DNA of 23,214 nucleotides from JOPF133 sp052144935 (GTDB lineage Bacteria; Acidobacteriota; Terriglobia; Bryobacterales; Bryobacteraceae), in NCBI GenBank assembly GCA_052144935.1, contig JBKQPR010000297.1, forward strand, positions 1 through 23,214, read 5' to 3'. Below the pieces are notes generated by a model, which saw nothing but the letters and a program-made list of their open reading frames with translations, was not told where the DNA came from and made no database searches. Below, piece after piece: positions 1 to 5,425 of this stretch (its first letter is position 1; every line of letters starts with the position of its first letter). Both the position numbers and the translations under genes were made by a program.

Positions 1-273
1 CGCAATGAAGCTCGTCCTATACGCCGCGGTGAGCTTCCCCAGCAACAATCCCCGCGCCGCGTCGAAGGCGCTGAGCTGCTCGCTTAGCTCCGCGATGCGG
101 CGCCTGGCAGTCTCCCCCGAAGCACCGGTGAGCACCTCGGACAACTCGCGCTCGCCGGCCGCGGCCCGCAGCTTGGCCAGCTCCGCGCGCGCGGCCTGAG
201 TCTTAGCTTCGAACCGCGCGCGGGACTCTCGTAGCTCACGGACGCGCTGGTCCGCCTTCTCAATCGCAGTCAT
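1..273 (-). CDS. Coiled-coil hypothetical protein of the mobile element (3' end outside window)
   Basis: The reading frame is open from an ATG at 273 to the window edge, giving the first 91 residues. A good ribosome binding site (AAAGGA) precedes the ATG and the previous gene stops 11 bases upstream. The visible part is strongly helical and charged, with repeated Ala/Glu/Arg/Lys heptad-like patterns (RVRELRESRARFEAK, ARAELAKLRAA, RRRIAELSEQL), so a long coiled coil is likely. There is no signal peptide or membrane segment. It is the sixth gene of a tightly packed operon that starts with a ribbon-helix-helix gene. I do not recognise the family. Similar coiled-coil proteins occur among phage and plasmid accessory proteins, but no function is assigned. 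Confidence 0.72.
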   Translation of the reverse strand, partial: MTAIEKADQRVRELRESRARFEAKTQAARAELAKLRAAAGERELSEVLTGASGETARRRIAELSEQLSAFDAARGLLLGKLTAAYRTSFIA

Positions 274-284
274 ATGGCCGTCCT

Positions 285-596
285 TTACCCGCGCAGTCCC
301 AGCGTCTCGCCAGCGCCCAGCCGCGCGCCACGGTCGAGAGAATTGTACTCCGGGTCGAAGGCGCGCCGCCCTTCCACCAAAATCTTGCGGCCCTGCTTCT
401 GGTCGGGCCGCAGGCCAAAGCTTCGAGCGATCCGCTTGCCAAACTCCTTTTTGGCCTCTCGGAGCACCGGCGCTAGCGCTGCCTGCTCGCGCGCTTCACG
501 AAGCCGAACGCCTTGTGCCACTAACTGAAAACGCTCCTGCTGGGCGCGGAGCACTGCCGCGGCCTCAGCCAACTGCTGTCTACTGTAATCGCTCAC
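285..596 (-). CDS. Hypothetical protein, 103 aa, mobile-element operon
   Basis: I chose the GTG at 596 because a very strong Shine-Dalgarno (GAAGGAG) sits 7 bases upstream. The longer frame to an ATG at 701 would overlap the upstream gene heavily. The first 17 bases overlap the end of the preceding gene, which suggests translational coupling. The protein is basic, with a helical Gln/Ala/Glu-rich N-terminal half (residues about 5-55) followed by a Lys/Arg-rich segment (KKEFGKRIARSFGLRP, about 49-64) and a Gly-rich tail. No known domain, signal peptide or membrane helix is visible. Its place between other small overlapping genes supports it as a real gene of the integrated element. The function is unknown. 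Confidence 0.7.
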   Translation of the reverse strand: MSDYSRQQLAEAAAVLRAQQERFQLVAQGVRLREAREQAALAPVLREAKKEFGKRIARSFGLRPDQKQGRKILVEGRRAFDPEYNSLDRGARLGAGETLGLRG

Positions 597-819
597 GTTT
601 TTCTCCTTCTCTCGTTTCAATCCGCGCCCCCAAATCCGGAGGCGAAGTAAAAATAGACTCCCAAAATCTCTTACGGGTGACGGCTTGCTCAAGCCGCGCA
701 TGCTCCGCGCGTTCCCACTCCAACACCGCGCCGCCCACCGCGTCCACCAACTCCCCCGCGCGTCCGTCGGCTATGCGCCACCGCACCGCTGCCCGGATCA
801 GGCGATCAATCCAGGTCAT
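580..819 (-). CDS. Hypothetical protein, 79 aa, mobile-element operon
   Basis: Starts at ATG 819 with GGAGGAATCGTG just upstream. That ATG shares its A with the stop codon of the preceding gene (TGATG), a classic termination-reinitiation junction. The protein begins MTWIDRLIRAAVRWRIADGR and is amphipathic and helical through residue 50, then basic (QAVTRKRFWE, about 45-54) with a charged, Arg/Glu-rich end. The 17-base overlap with the next gene continues the tight packing. No family is recognised. Overlaps on both sides and the ribosome binding site are the main evidence that it is translated. Confidence 0.68.
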   Translation of the reverse strand: MTWIDRLIRAAVRWRIADGRAGELVDAVGGAVLEWERAEHARLEQAVTRKRFWESIFTSPPDLGARIETREGEKRERLQ

Positions 820-1031
820 CACGATTCCTCCAAAGCGCCCACGTGCCGGTGCGGGATTCCATGCCGGGCCGTGATGCGGGGCCGCTCCGGTTGGGACAGG
901 GAAGACGCGCTCGCCGGCCGAACGCCGAAGTACTCGGCTGGCCAAGGCATTTCCTCGTCCGCGCGATACTTCGCATTGCCGCGATTCTGCTCACCAGCCT
1001 GCTTGGCGTCCTGCTCACCGGTCTCCATCAT
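819..1031 (-). CDS. Hypothetical protein, 70 aa, mobile-element operon
   Basis: Two consecutive ATG codons (1031 and 1028) follow a GGGGAGG ribosome binding site. Spacing favours the second ATG slightly, so the protein is 69 or 70 residues. It overlaps the preceding gene by 17 bases and its stop overlaps the next start by one base. The N-terminal third is Gln/Ala/Glu-rich and hydrophilic (EQDAKQAGEQNRGNAKYRADEE); the middle has EMPWPAEYFG, followed by a Ser/Pro/Arg-rich and His-containing tail. No domain is recognised and no membrane segment is seen. A different overlapping frame (806-1018) is a shadow with no ribosome binding site. Confidence 0.62.
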   Translation of the reverse strand: MMETGEQDAKQAGEQNRGNAKYRADEEMPWPAEYFGVRPASASSLSQPERPRITARHGIPHRHVGALEES

Positions 1032-1224
1032 CCCGCCTCCCCAAGCTCAGCTCCGTCCATCCGGTTTCGTCACTTGCTAACTGGGCCTCCAATTTCCGCC
1101 GCCGGATGCGATCAACCGCCGCCCGCAATTGCAGGGATTGCTCGATGCGCTCCTGCTGGCGCTGGTGGCCGGCCCGTGCGGCGGCCGTAAGCCGCTCTAC
1201 CAGCGGCCTGGGGAATAGGCTCAA
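1015..1224 (-). CDS. Hypothetical basic protein, 69 aa, TTG start coupled to RHH gene
   Basis: I propose the TTG at 1224 as start because it forms a TTGA overlap with the stop codon of the upstream ribbon-helix-helix gene, the same kind of 4-base junction as ATGA. The longer version from an ATG at 1296 would overlap that gene by 76 bases. The protein is rich in Arg, Gln and Ala and looks helical throughout (VERLTAAARAGHQRQQERIEQ, residues about 9-29). It has a basic patch (AAVDRIRRRKLEAQL, about 35-49). It could bind nucleic acid or pair with the RHH protein, but this is inference. No family is recognised. Confidence 0.58.
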   Translation of the reverse strand: MSLFPRPLVERLTAAARAGHQRQQERIEQSLQLRAAVDRIRRRKLEAQLASDETGWTELSLGRRDDGDR

Positions 1225-1391
1225 GCGGCCTCCGGCTTGCCAGCGTATCGCGCCCCGTTTTGCTCGCTCGCCTGACTCGCGACAGTTCGCAGCCACCGCG
1301 CTGTCGGAACACCGGCCCGGCTCGCGGCAGCCTCATAGCTCGCCTTTTCGGCCTCGGATAACCTGATCTGCAGAACTTCCTTTCGCTGCAT
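1221..1391 (-). CDS. Ribbon-helix-helix DNA-binding protein, 56 aa (MobC/antitoxin-like fold)
   Basis: This small frame runs from ATG 1391 to TGA 1221. The start MQRKEVLQIRLSEAEK followed by SYEAAASRAGVPTARWLR has the ribbon-helix-helix pattern: a short basic strand with alternating residues (KEVLQIRL, about 4-11), a first helix (SEAEKASYEAAASRA), a turn (GVPTA) and a second helix (RWLRTVASQ). This fold is shared by CopG/Arc-type repressors, antitoxins and MobC-type mobilisation proteins. It leads the six-gene operon and its stop overlaps the next start. No strong ribosome binding site is visible. An 11-bp inverted repeat lies just upstream and could be its own operator. A role as autorepressor or relaxosome accessory protein is inference. 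Confidence 0.75.
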   Translation of the reverse strand: MQRKEVLQIRLSEAEKASYEAAASRAGVPTARWLRTVASQASEQNGARYAGKPEAA

Positions 1392-1404
1392 AAACTCAAC
1401 TTAT

Positions 1405-1485
1405 CATGACATGCGGTAAGTTGGAACAAAAATCCTGTGGGTCCCGATGTTACAGAACCCCGCCGCCCGCAAATCGCATGTCATG
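1405..1485. promoter_or_regulatory. Inverted pair of 11-bp sites upstream of the RHH gene
   Basis: CATGACATGCG at 1405-1415 is repeated exactly in inverted orientation as CGCATGTCATG at 1475-1485. The first copy begins 14 bases upstream of the RHH start codon. A shorter related string (CGCATGTC) occurs at 1933-1940. RHH repressors typically bind short paired sites, so these are candidate operator half-sites for the operon. Binding is inferred, not shown. Confidence 0.45.
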
Positions 1486-1489
1486 CGCC

Positions 1490-1594
1490 CCACTGAGGTT
1501 TTGGAAACGGCTGAATGCGGGCAAGGTACCCACCAAGCGGGGCCGAATCTGGCGATCGCAGACGGTCAAGAATATCCTGGAAGCGGCGGCTTAG
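1490..1594 (+). pseudogene. Possible 3' remnant of a large serine recombinase
   Basis: The translated string RLNAGKVPTKRGRIWRSQTVKNIL resembles, in two parts, the recombinase-domain signature of large serine recombinases (typically LNAEGIPT.RGG.W...TV..IL). It is followed almost at once by a stop codon at 1594. There is no catalytic resolvase domain in front of it and the upstream frame does not continue the family. It may be the debris of an integrase belonging to the element or to an earlier insertion. A short unrelated peptide is the alternative, and the match is by eye only. Confidence 0.35.
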
Positions 1595-1632
1595 GACCGG
1601 TGTTCCGCTCCATCAATCGCCACGGGCAGCGG

Positions 1633-1668
1633 GCAAGCTGGGGCTGTAGAGCAAGCTGGGACTGCATA
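1633..1668. repeat. Imperfect 18-bp tandem repeat
   Basis: Two adjacent 18-base units both begin GCAAGCTGGG and are followed by similar but diverged ends (GCTGTAGA and ACTGCATA). They lie just upstream of the palindrome and -10-like box at 1666-1686. No function can be read from them. Confidence 0.5.
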
Positions 1669-1686
1669 GCATGTATATGCTATACT
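1666..1686 (+). promoter_or_regulatory. Extended -10 box overlapping an 18-bp palindrome
   Basis: TGCTATACT (1679-1687 region, -10 hexamer TATACT at 1681-1686) is a good extended -10 on the plus strand. It overlaps ATAGCAT-GTAT-ATGCTAT (1666-1683), a perfect 7-bp inverted repeat with a 4-base centre. There is no convincing -35. No protein gene follows downstream, so any transcript would run toward the iteron region and antisense to the primase end. A regulated non-coding or primer RNA is only a hypothesis. Confidence 0.35.
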
Positions 1687-1730
1687 CGGCCAACCTCGGA
1701 GCGCGCCGCACCTTGGCCCGCCGCGTGTAA

Positions 1731-1769
1731 GTGTCGCGGATACAAGACACCGCCGCGTATACGCGACAC
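1731..1769. repeat. Imperfect 13-bp inverted repeat (hairpin)
   Basis: GTGTCGCGGATAC at 1731-1743 pairs with GTATACGCGACAC at 1757-1769 with one mismatch and a 13-base loop. The string GACACCGCCG also occurs twice here in direct orientation. The surroundings (1690-1920) are a GC-rich, low-complexity stretch with GCC-type repeats in which I see no gene. It could be a structured element of the origin region or plain low complexity. Confidence 0.4.
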
Positions 1770-1973
1770 CGCCGTTGCCGCCCGCCGCGGCGCCGCCGCC
1801 GCCGTTGCCAGCGGCACGAGGGTTCCGCCGCGCCTCCGTCCGCCGGCAAGGGGCTGCCCAGTGGCCGCCCGCTGGCTGCTTAGGGGTCGCTTAGGGTGCC
1901 GGCGTCCCGAAAATGCCCTTGGAAACGCGCCCCGCATGTCGCGTGGGACGGGGTGTTTTTGGATGGGACGAAC

Positions 1974-2204
1974 GGTGAAGGCACCTTCGCGGCAGTATTT
2001 CGACGATGATCGAAGTATGCAGTTGGGGGGGGTGGTAGTTAAGTCCTTTGTTTACGGTCAATGGGTGAAGGCAGTGAAGGCAGGTGAAGGCATTTCCATA
2101 TATAAGCAAATCTGCGCCACTAGAGGGATTATTGGGAAACGCCTTCACTTGCCTTCACTGCCTTCACCGGCGCCTTCACCGGCGCCTTCACCGGCGCCTT
2201 CACC
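1974..2204. repeat. GTGAAGGC iteron array, candidate replication origin
   Basis: Ten copies of the octamer GTGAAGGC occur here. Four are in plus orientation (GTGAAGGC starts at 1975, 2065, 2074, 2084; most preceded by G and followed by A). Six are in minus orientation (as GCCTTCAC at 2141, 2151, 2160, 2172, 2184, 2196). The three clustered plus copies and the first three minus copies form a 27-bp inverted repeat with one mismatch (2065-2091 versus 2141-2167) around a less GC-rich core (TTTCCATATATAAGC at 2094-2108). The last four minus copies are 12 bp apart and lie inside the primase gene. Repeated short sites beside a D5/P4-type primase-helicase resemble iteron origins; phage P4 alpha protein recognises repeated GGTGAAC-type sites. 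Origin function is inference. Confidence 0.6.
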
Positions 2205-4493
2205 GGATGCGGGTTTACCCTCAGGATCGTGGGACAGGCCGATTCCGCGGTAGACGTTTCCGTGGTTGGTGTGTGTGCTGGTAAAGCCTTGATGTGCAAG
2301 GCTTTTGTAGAAAGTTTGCTCATTTTCGCAGCGTTCTTCGTTCTTTTCCGTCCAGTCTCTATACTTCTGCCAGAGGTTGCGGGCCTTAACCTCGAAGTAA
2401 ACGCCCTGAACGCAGCATGCGCCAATGAACCGTCCGAATTGATCCGACTTGGCGCGCCAAGTCTTGGCGGCCTGTTCCACGTCTGGCGGTTTGCCCAATC
2501 GTTGGCGATAATAATGGGACGCGCCGGCGACTGCCCACGCCAGGATGCCTTCCGCTTCGGCCAGCAGTTTATGCAGTAATTCCGGGTCTTGGTCAGCCTT
2601 CGGAATCACCACGTCGAAGGGAATGGGGTACAACCGGTTCCAGACAGCGTTGTCGGTTTCGCGGATCACGGGCAGGTGGTTGGCGTCAATCCAAGTCTTG
2701 TGCGTCTCGGGGAACGTGATGGGGTTCTCATACTTCCGGACGGCCTTGATTCGGCCCATCCCCTGCGTGATGCGTTTCAGCTTGCCCACGTCGAGCCGTT
2801 GGCCCTCTTGAGGCTCCGAGGTCATCACGAACCGGGCGGCGCGGAGGTCCGCCAAGTCCGCCTGGGAGTTATTCGACTCCTGCTGGCGCACCATGAGCGT
2901 GTCGATCTGGAGCAGCACAGCGTACTCTTCCAGGAGGTTCAGGAAGGTGGCCAACAGCGTGGTTTTGCCGTTGTCGCCTTCGCCCGTAAGCAGGAAAACG
3001 GCTTTCGCTATGGTGTGGCCGGTGAGCGAGTAGCCGAAGGCCTTTTGCAGGTAGTCGACCAGGCCCGGATGGGGTGCTGTGATGCGCTTCAGGAACGCGC
3101 GAAATGTGGGACAGGTTGCCTCCGGCCGGTAATTGTGGTTCACCATCTTGGTGATGAAATCCTTCCGGTCCGGGGACATCAGACGGCCGGTTCTCAGGTC
3201 TAGCGTGCCGTTCATGAAATTCAGCAGGTCAGGGTGGGTGTCGAGGTCCGCCGGCTTGATGGACAAGTAAGGCTGTGCTTCTCGCATGGCGCTCGTGATG
3301 CGCGCAGCTCGCCGGCATCCTGCCGCAAACTTTGTCAGGCCCTCATTGTTGGCCCTCACCGCCTGCAAGGCGAATTCGCTCATGGTCCGGTGGGTCAACT
3401 CTCGCGCGCGATCGCTTTCGTCAACCTTCCAGCGCCGCGAATCCCATGTAAGCCATTTATTGAAGGCGTGGCAATAACGCAAGGATGGCCCGTACATCGC
3501 AATCAGGCGTTGCGCGTTGCCAACGTCTTCAGGCTCAAAACCACTGAGCAGATCGGGCGGTTCAGCGTCGGCTACGCGTGCGCCCGCGCTTGTGGACCGT
3601 TCCACCGCGGTAATCGCTTTGGGCGTGGCCGCCACGGGCCCGGCCGCGGCGCTGGTTTTCTTGCGTTTCCAGCCGTAGGGCGGCCGACCGCTCGGCGGCG
3701 GCTCCGCGTTGAGCAACAAGGGCAGCGTTTCTTCCGGGCCGCGGAGCGCCAGGTAATCATCGATCCCGTTCAGCTCAGGTGGTGTGTCCTTCGGCCACTC
3801 CATCCAAGTCACCTGGGCGCCCCGGTCCTCCGCATCTCTAGTAAGCTTGTACCGCTCCCAGGCCACGTTCGCGTTGGTCGACAGGTCGGAATCGAAGACA
3901 ATCACCACCCGGCGGCCGGTCCATGCGAGCAACCCGAGATCCCGGATCGGGCTGTGCACGTCGTCGAGTTTCCCGTCCGGTCCGAGTTTCTTGTCCTTGC
4001 ACTTCCAATTGGAAACCCCAGCCAGGCCTACGGGCAGAAACCACGGTTGCTCCGCCCCCTCCGCGCGGCCGTGCCATGAGAGGCGAGACAGAGCCAGAGT
4101 TTTGAACTGGCCTTCGCAGATCACCAGGGGAACACTGGGATCCTGGAGCAACTCCGGCGGCGTCGCGGGCGCGAAGTAGAGCATGGGGCGCCACCCCTTG
4201 GGAAAGAGGTATCTTTGGCGGAGTTTTTCCGACCCGTCCGATTTCCTGTCCCAGCCCGGATCGTCGAGCCGCAAGCAGTTTTCTCGGATGTCGTCGCTGT
4301 CCCCCGGCAGGAGGTATGGGATTGCAATACCCGCATAGCTGCCGTGGTTGCGGCCTATCAGCGTGCCGCCGTCCATGGAGGTCACTCGGCGCAGCATGGC
4401 CGCGTCCGCCGTGGGGCAATCGATCCAGCGCGCCGCCAATGCGGCGTAATCGCCGACGGTGAGGGGCCGGAAAAGAGGGTCGGTGATCTTCAT
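2145..4493 (-). CDS. P4/D5-family primase-helicase with Toprim-like N-terminal domain
   Basis: The 782-residue protein is a replication initiator-type primase-helicase typical of phages, satellites and plasmids. Start ATG 4493 has an ideal GGAGGT ribosome binding site and overlaps the upstream stop as ATGA. The N-terminal part fits the DUF3854/Toprim-like domain: VPLVICEGQFK at 121-131 and RRVVIVFDSD at 194-203. After a Pro/Ala-rich linker (about 262-315) comes a D5_N-like region (DLLNFMNGTLDLRTGRL, 422-438). The SF3 helicase follows: Walker A GEGDNGKTT 504-512, Walker B-like RFVMTSEPQ 554-562, and motif C KTWIDANHLP 599-608. The extreme C-terminus is a GEGA tetrapeptide repeat (764-778) encoded by the iterons. 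It would unwind and prime the element's DNA. The family assignment is firm; the origin it uses is inferred. Confidence 0.93.
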   Translation of the reverse strand: MKITDPLFRPLTVGDYAALAARWIDCPTADAAMLRRVTSMDGGTLIGRNHGSYAGIAIPYLLPGDSDDIRENCLRLDDPGWDRKSDGSEKLRQRYLFPKGWRPMLYFAPATPPELLQDPSVPLVICEGQFKTLALSRLSWHGRAEGAEQPWFLPVGLAGVSNWKCKDKKLGPDGKLDDVHSPIRDLGLLAWTGRRVVIVFDSDLSTNANVAWERYKLTRDAEDRGAQVTWMEWPKDTPPELNGIDDYLALRGPEETLPLLLNAEPPPSGRPPYGWKRKKTSAAAGPVAATPKAITAVERSTSAGARVADAEPPDLLSGFEPEDVGNAQRLIAMYGPSLRYCHAFNKWLTWDSRRWKVDESDRARELTHRTMSEFALQAVRANNEGLTKFAAGCRRAARITSAMREAQPYLSIKPADLDTHPDLLNFMNGTLDLRTGRLMSPDRKDFITKMVNHNYRPEATCPTFRAFLKRITAPHPGLVDYLQKAFGYSLTGHTIAKAVFLLTGEGDNGKTTLLATFLNLLEEYAVLLQIDTLMVRQQESNNSQADLADLRAARFVMTSEPQEGQRLDVGKLKRITQGMGRIKAVRKYENPITFPETHKTWIDANHLPVIRETDNAVWNRLYPIPFDVVIPKADQDPELLHKLLAEAEGILAWAVAGASHYYRQRLGKPPDVEQAAKTWRAKSDQFGRFIGACCVQGVYFEVKARNLWQKYRDWTEKNEERCENEQTFYKSLAHQGFTSTHTNHGNVYRGIGLSHDPEGKPASGEGAGEGAGEGAGEGSEGK

Positions 4494-4792
4494 TGGGCAC
4501 CTCCCTCCACGCCGGCGGGGAGACCGCGGCGTGCCGCCCGCGGGGTGCGGGGTGCGGGCGTCATTGCTCGCACAAACAGGTTGTCGAGTCCCCCCATGCA
4601 GCTCCGGGGCGCCGCTCGCTCGTGCAGCCGGCGGATTACCTGGACGGTCACCTCGGGGTTGCAATTCGCGGGGCGTCCGACCGCTCCGTGGGAGCCGCAG
4701 CCGGAGCATCGCCACTCGAGCAATTCGACGGCCTGGCCGTCCGGGGCGGCGCTCTCGCGGTCTCGGACGTATGGTAATGTTAATCTCGTCAC
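4490..4792 (-). CDS. Small Cys-rich protein (putative zinc ribbon), 100 aa
   Basis: GTG 4792 is chosen because GGAGG lies 9 bases upstream. Its stop overlaps the primase start (ATGA), so the two are translationally coupled. Residues 28-44 (RCSGCGSHGAVGRPANC) contain a CxxC pair at Cys29/Cys32, a His35 and Cys44, with another Cys at 65, consistent with a small metal-binding knuckle. The remainder is Arg/Pro/Ala-rich and basic at the end. There is no membrane segment. As the first gene of the primase operon it may be a replication accessory or regulatory protein. That role is inferred from context only, and the family is not recognised. Confidence 0.7.
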   Translation of the reverse strand: MTRLTLPYVRDRESAAPDGQAVELLEWRCSGCGSHGAVGRPANCNPEVTVQVIRRLHERAAPRSCMGGLDNLFVRAMTPAPRTPRAARRGLPAGVEGGAQ

Positions 4793-4858
4793 TTGGTTTT
4801 GCCTCCGGGCCGCAGCGTTCCCCGCGTTGGCGGCCTGTTTTTGCTCCAGAAAAAGACT

Positions 4859-4901
4859 CGGCCCGCGCGATGCGGAAACATCGCCGGGCCGTTTTCGTTT
4901 T
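4859..4901 (+). terminator. Strong hairpin with T-tracts on both sides, in primase leader
   Basis: CGGCCCG-C-GCGATG pairs with CATCGC-CGGGCCG (4859-4891) with one bulged base and a 6-base loop. TTTTCGTTTT follows on the plus strand, and the minus strand reads AGTCTTTTTCT after the hairpin, so it could terminate in either direction. On the minus strand it lies about 70 bases upstream of the GTG of the primase operon. It could insulate the element from the chromosome or attenuate the operon. Confidence 0.55.
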
Positions 4902-4946
4902 ACTCGTTCTCTGTGGTCAGATTGGCGCTTTCGGGAAGGCTGCCAA

Positions 4947-5046
4947 ATTGGCCCCAAGTCCCTCGCGGCCTTTCTGATTTATCAGGGGTTCAGGCTGGCA
5001 CTACACGCCAATTTCAAGCCACCCATTGGCCCCGGATTGGCCCCGG
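4947..5046. repeat. ATTGGCCCC repeats next to the attachment site
   Basis: ATTGGCCCC occurs at 4947-4955, 5025-5033 and 5036-5044. The last two lie in tandem as ATTGGCCCCGG, and a further ATTGG follows at 5047. They lie 57-157 bases from the tRNA-Cys fragment. Short direct repeats at this distance from an attachment core resemble arm-type integrase or excisionase sites. No recombinase gene is visible nearby, so this is a suggestion. The rest of 4793-5103 holds no supported gene. Confidence 0.4.
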
Positions 5047-5103
5047 ATTGGAGGCAATTAGGGCTAAGTGACTGAAAGTGCAGGAACGTAAGGCATTAAG
5101 GCC

Positions 5104-5153
5104 AAGGTCTGCAAAACCTTTATTGGTGGGTTCGATTCCCACCCGCGCCTCCA
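5104..5153 (+). tRNA. 3' half of tRNA-Cys(GCA), probable attachment-site remnant (partial)
   Basis: AAGGT-CTGCAAA-ACCTT (5104-5120) forms a 5-bp anticodon stem with anticodon GCA (Cys). It is followed by a 5-base variable loop, the T arm GTGGG-TTCGATT-CCCAC (5126-5142), the acceptor 3' strand CCGCGCC, discriminator T and encoded CCA (5151-5153). The matching 5' acceptor strand (GGCGCGG) and a D arm are not present upstream, so it is not a complete tRNA gene. Mobile elements that integrate into tRNA 3' ends leave exactly such a fragment at one border while rebuilding the intact gene at the other. It marks the right edge of the element. Confidence 0.75.
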
Positions 5154-5412
5154 GCAATATTTCAAAGAAAATGAAGTTTCTTTAAGGAGAATTGCAGAAG
5201 TCGAGCCGGGACCAAGCCCAAATGGCTCCGGTATCCGGGCTGGATTCGGACTGAACCATTCGCGCGTGCCAATGACCATCGCAAGGACCCCCGCCCGGGG
5301 CGCACTCCGGCGATTCCCCGAGGCGAATTGGAAATCAGTTGGTTGCCCGTTGGTGAAGCCGACAGGTGTTTGACCTCACCCTCAGGATAAGGAACAAACC
5401 CCCCGGAAGGTG

Positions 5413-5418
5413 TACGAT
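5413..5418 (+). promoter_or_regulatory. -10 box for a leaderless transcript of the PEGA gene
   Basis: TACGAT lies 7 bases before the GTG at 5426, placing the expected transcription start at or next to the start codon. No Shine-Dalgarno precedes that GTG. The same geometry is seen for the DUF885 gene (22742-22747). No good -35 is visible. The rest of 5154-5425 holds no supported gene. Confidence 0.4.
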
Positions 5419-5425
5419 AGGCAGC

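Noticed and set aside
1974..2204. CRISPR array
   Set aside because: Units are only 8-9 bases, occur in both orientations, and have no unique spacers or Cas genes.
1447..2253. 268-residue plus-strand frame over the candidate origin
   Set aside because: Low-complexity composition, no ribosome binding site, and it ends in iteron-encoded PSPAPSPAPS; it is non-coding repeat DNA.
2589..4079. Long plus-strand frames (204 and 281 residues)
   Set aside because: They are antisense to the primase-helicase and show no family motifs.
5078..5153. Complete tRNA-Cys gene
   Set aside because: No 5' acceptor strand complementary to CCGCGCC and no acceptable D arm occur upstream of the anticodon stem.
5064..5279. 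Minus-strand frame containing WRRGWESNPP
   Set aside because: It is the reverse complement of the tRNA T arm and acceptor, a well-known source of false proteins.
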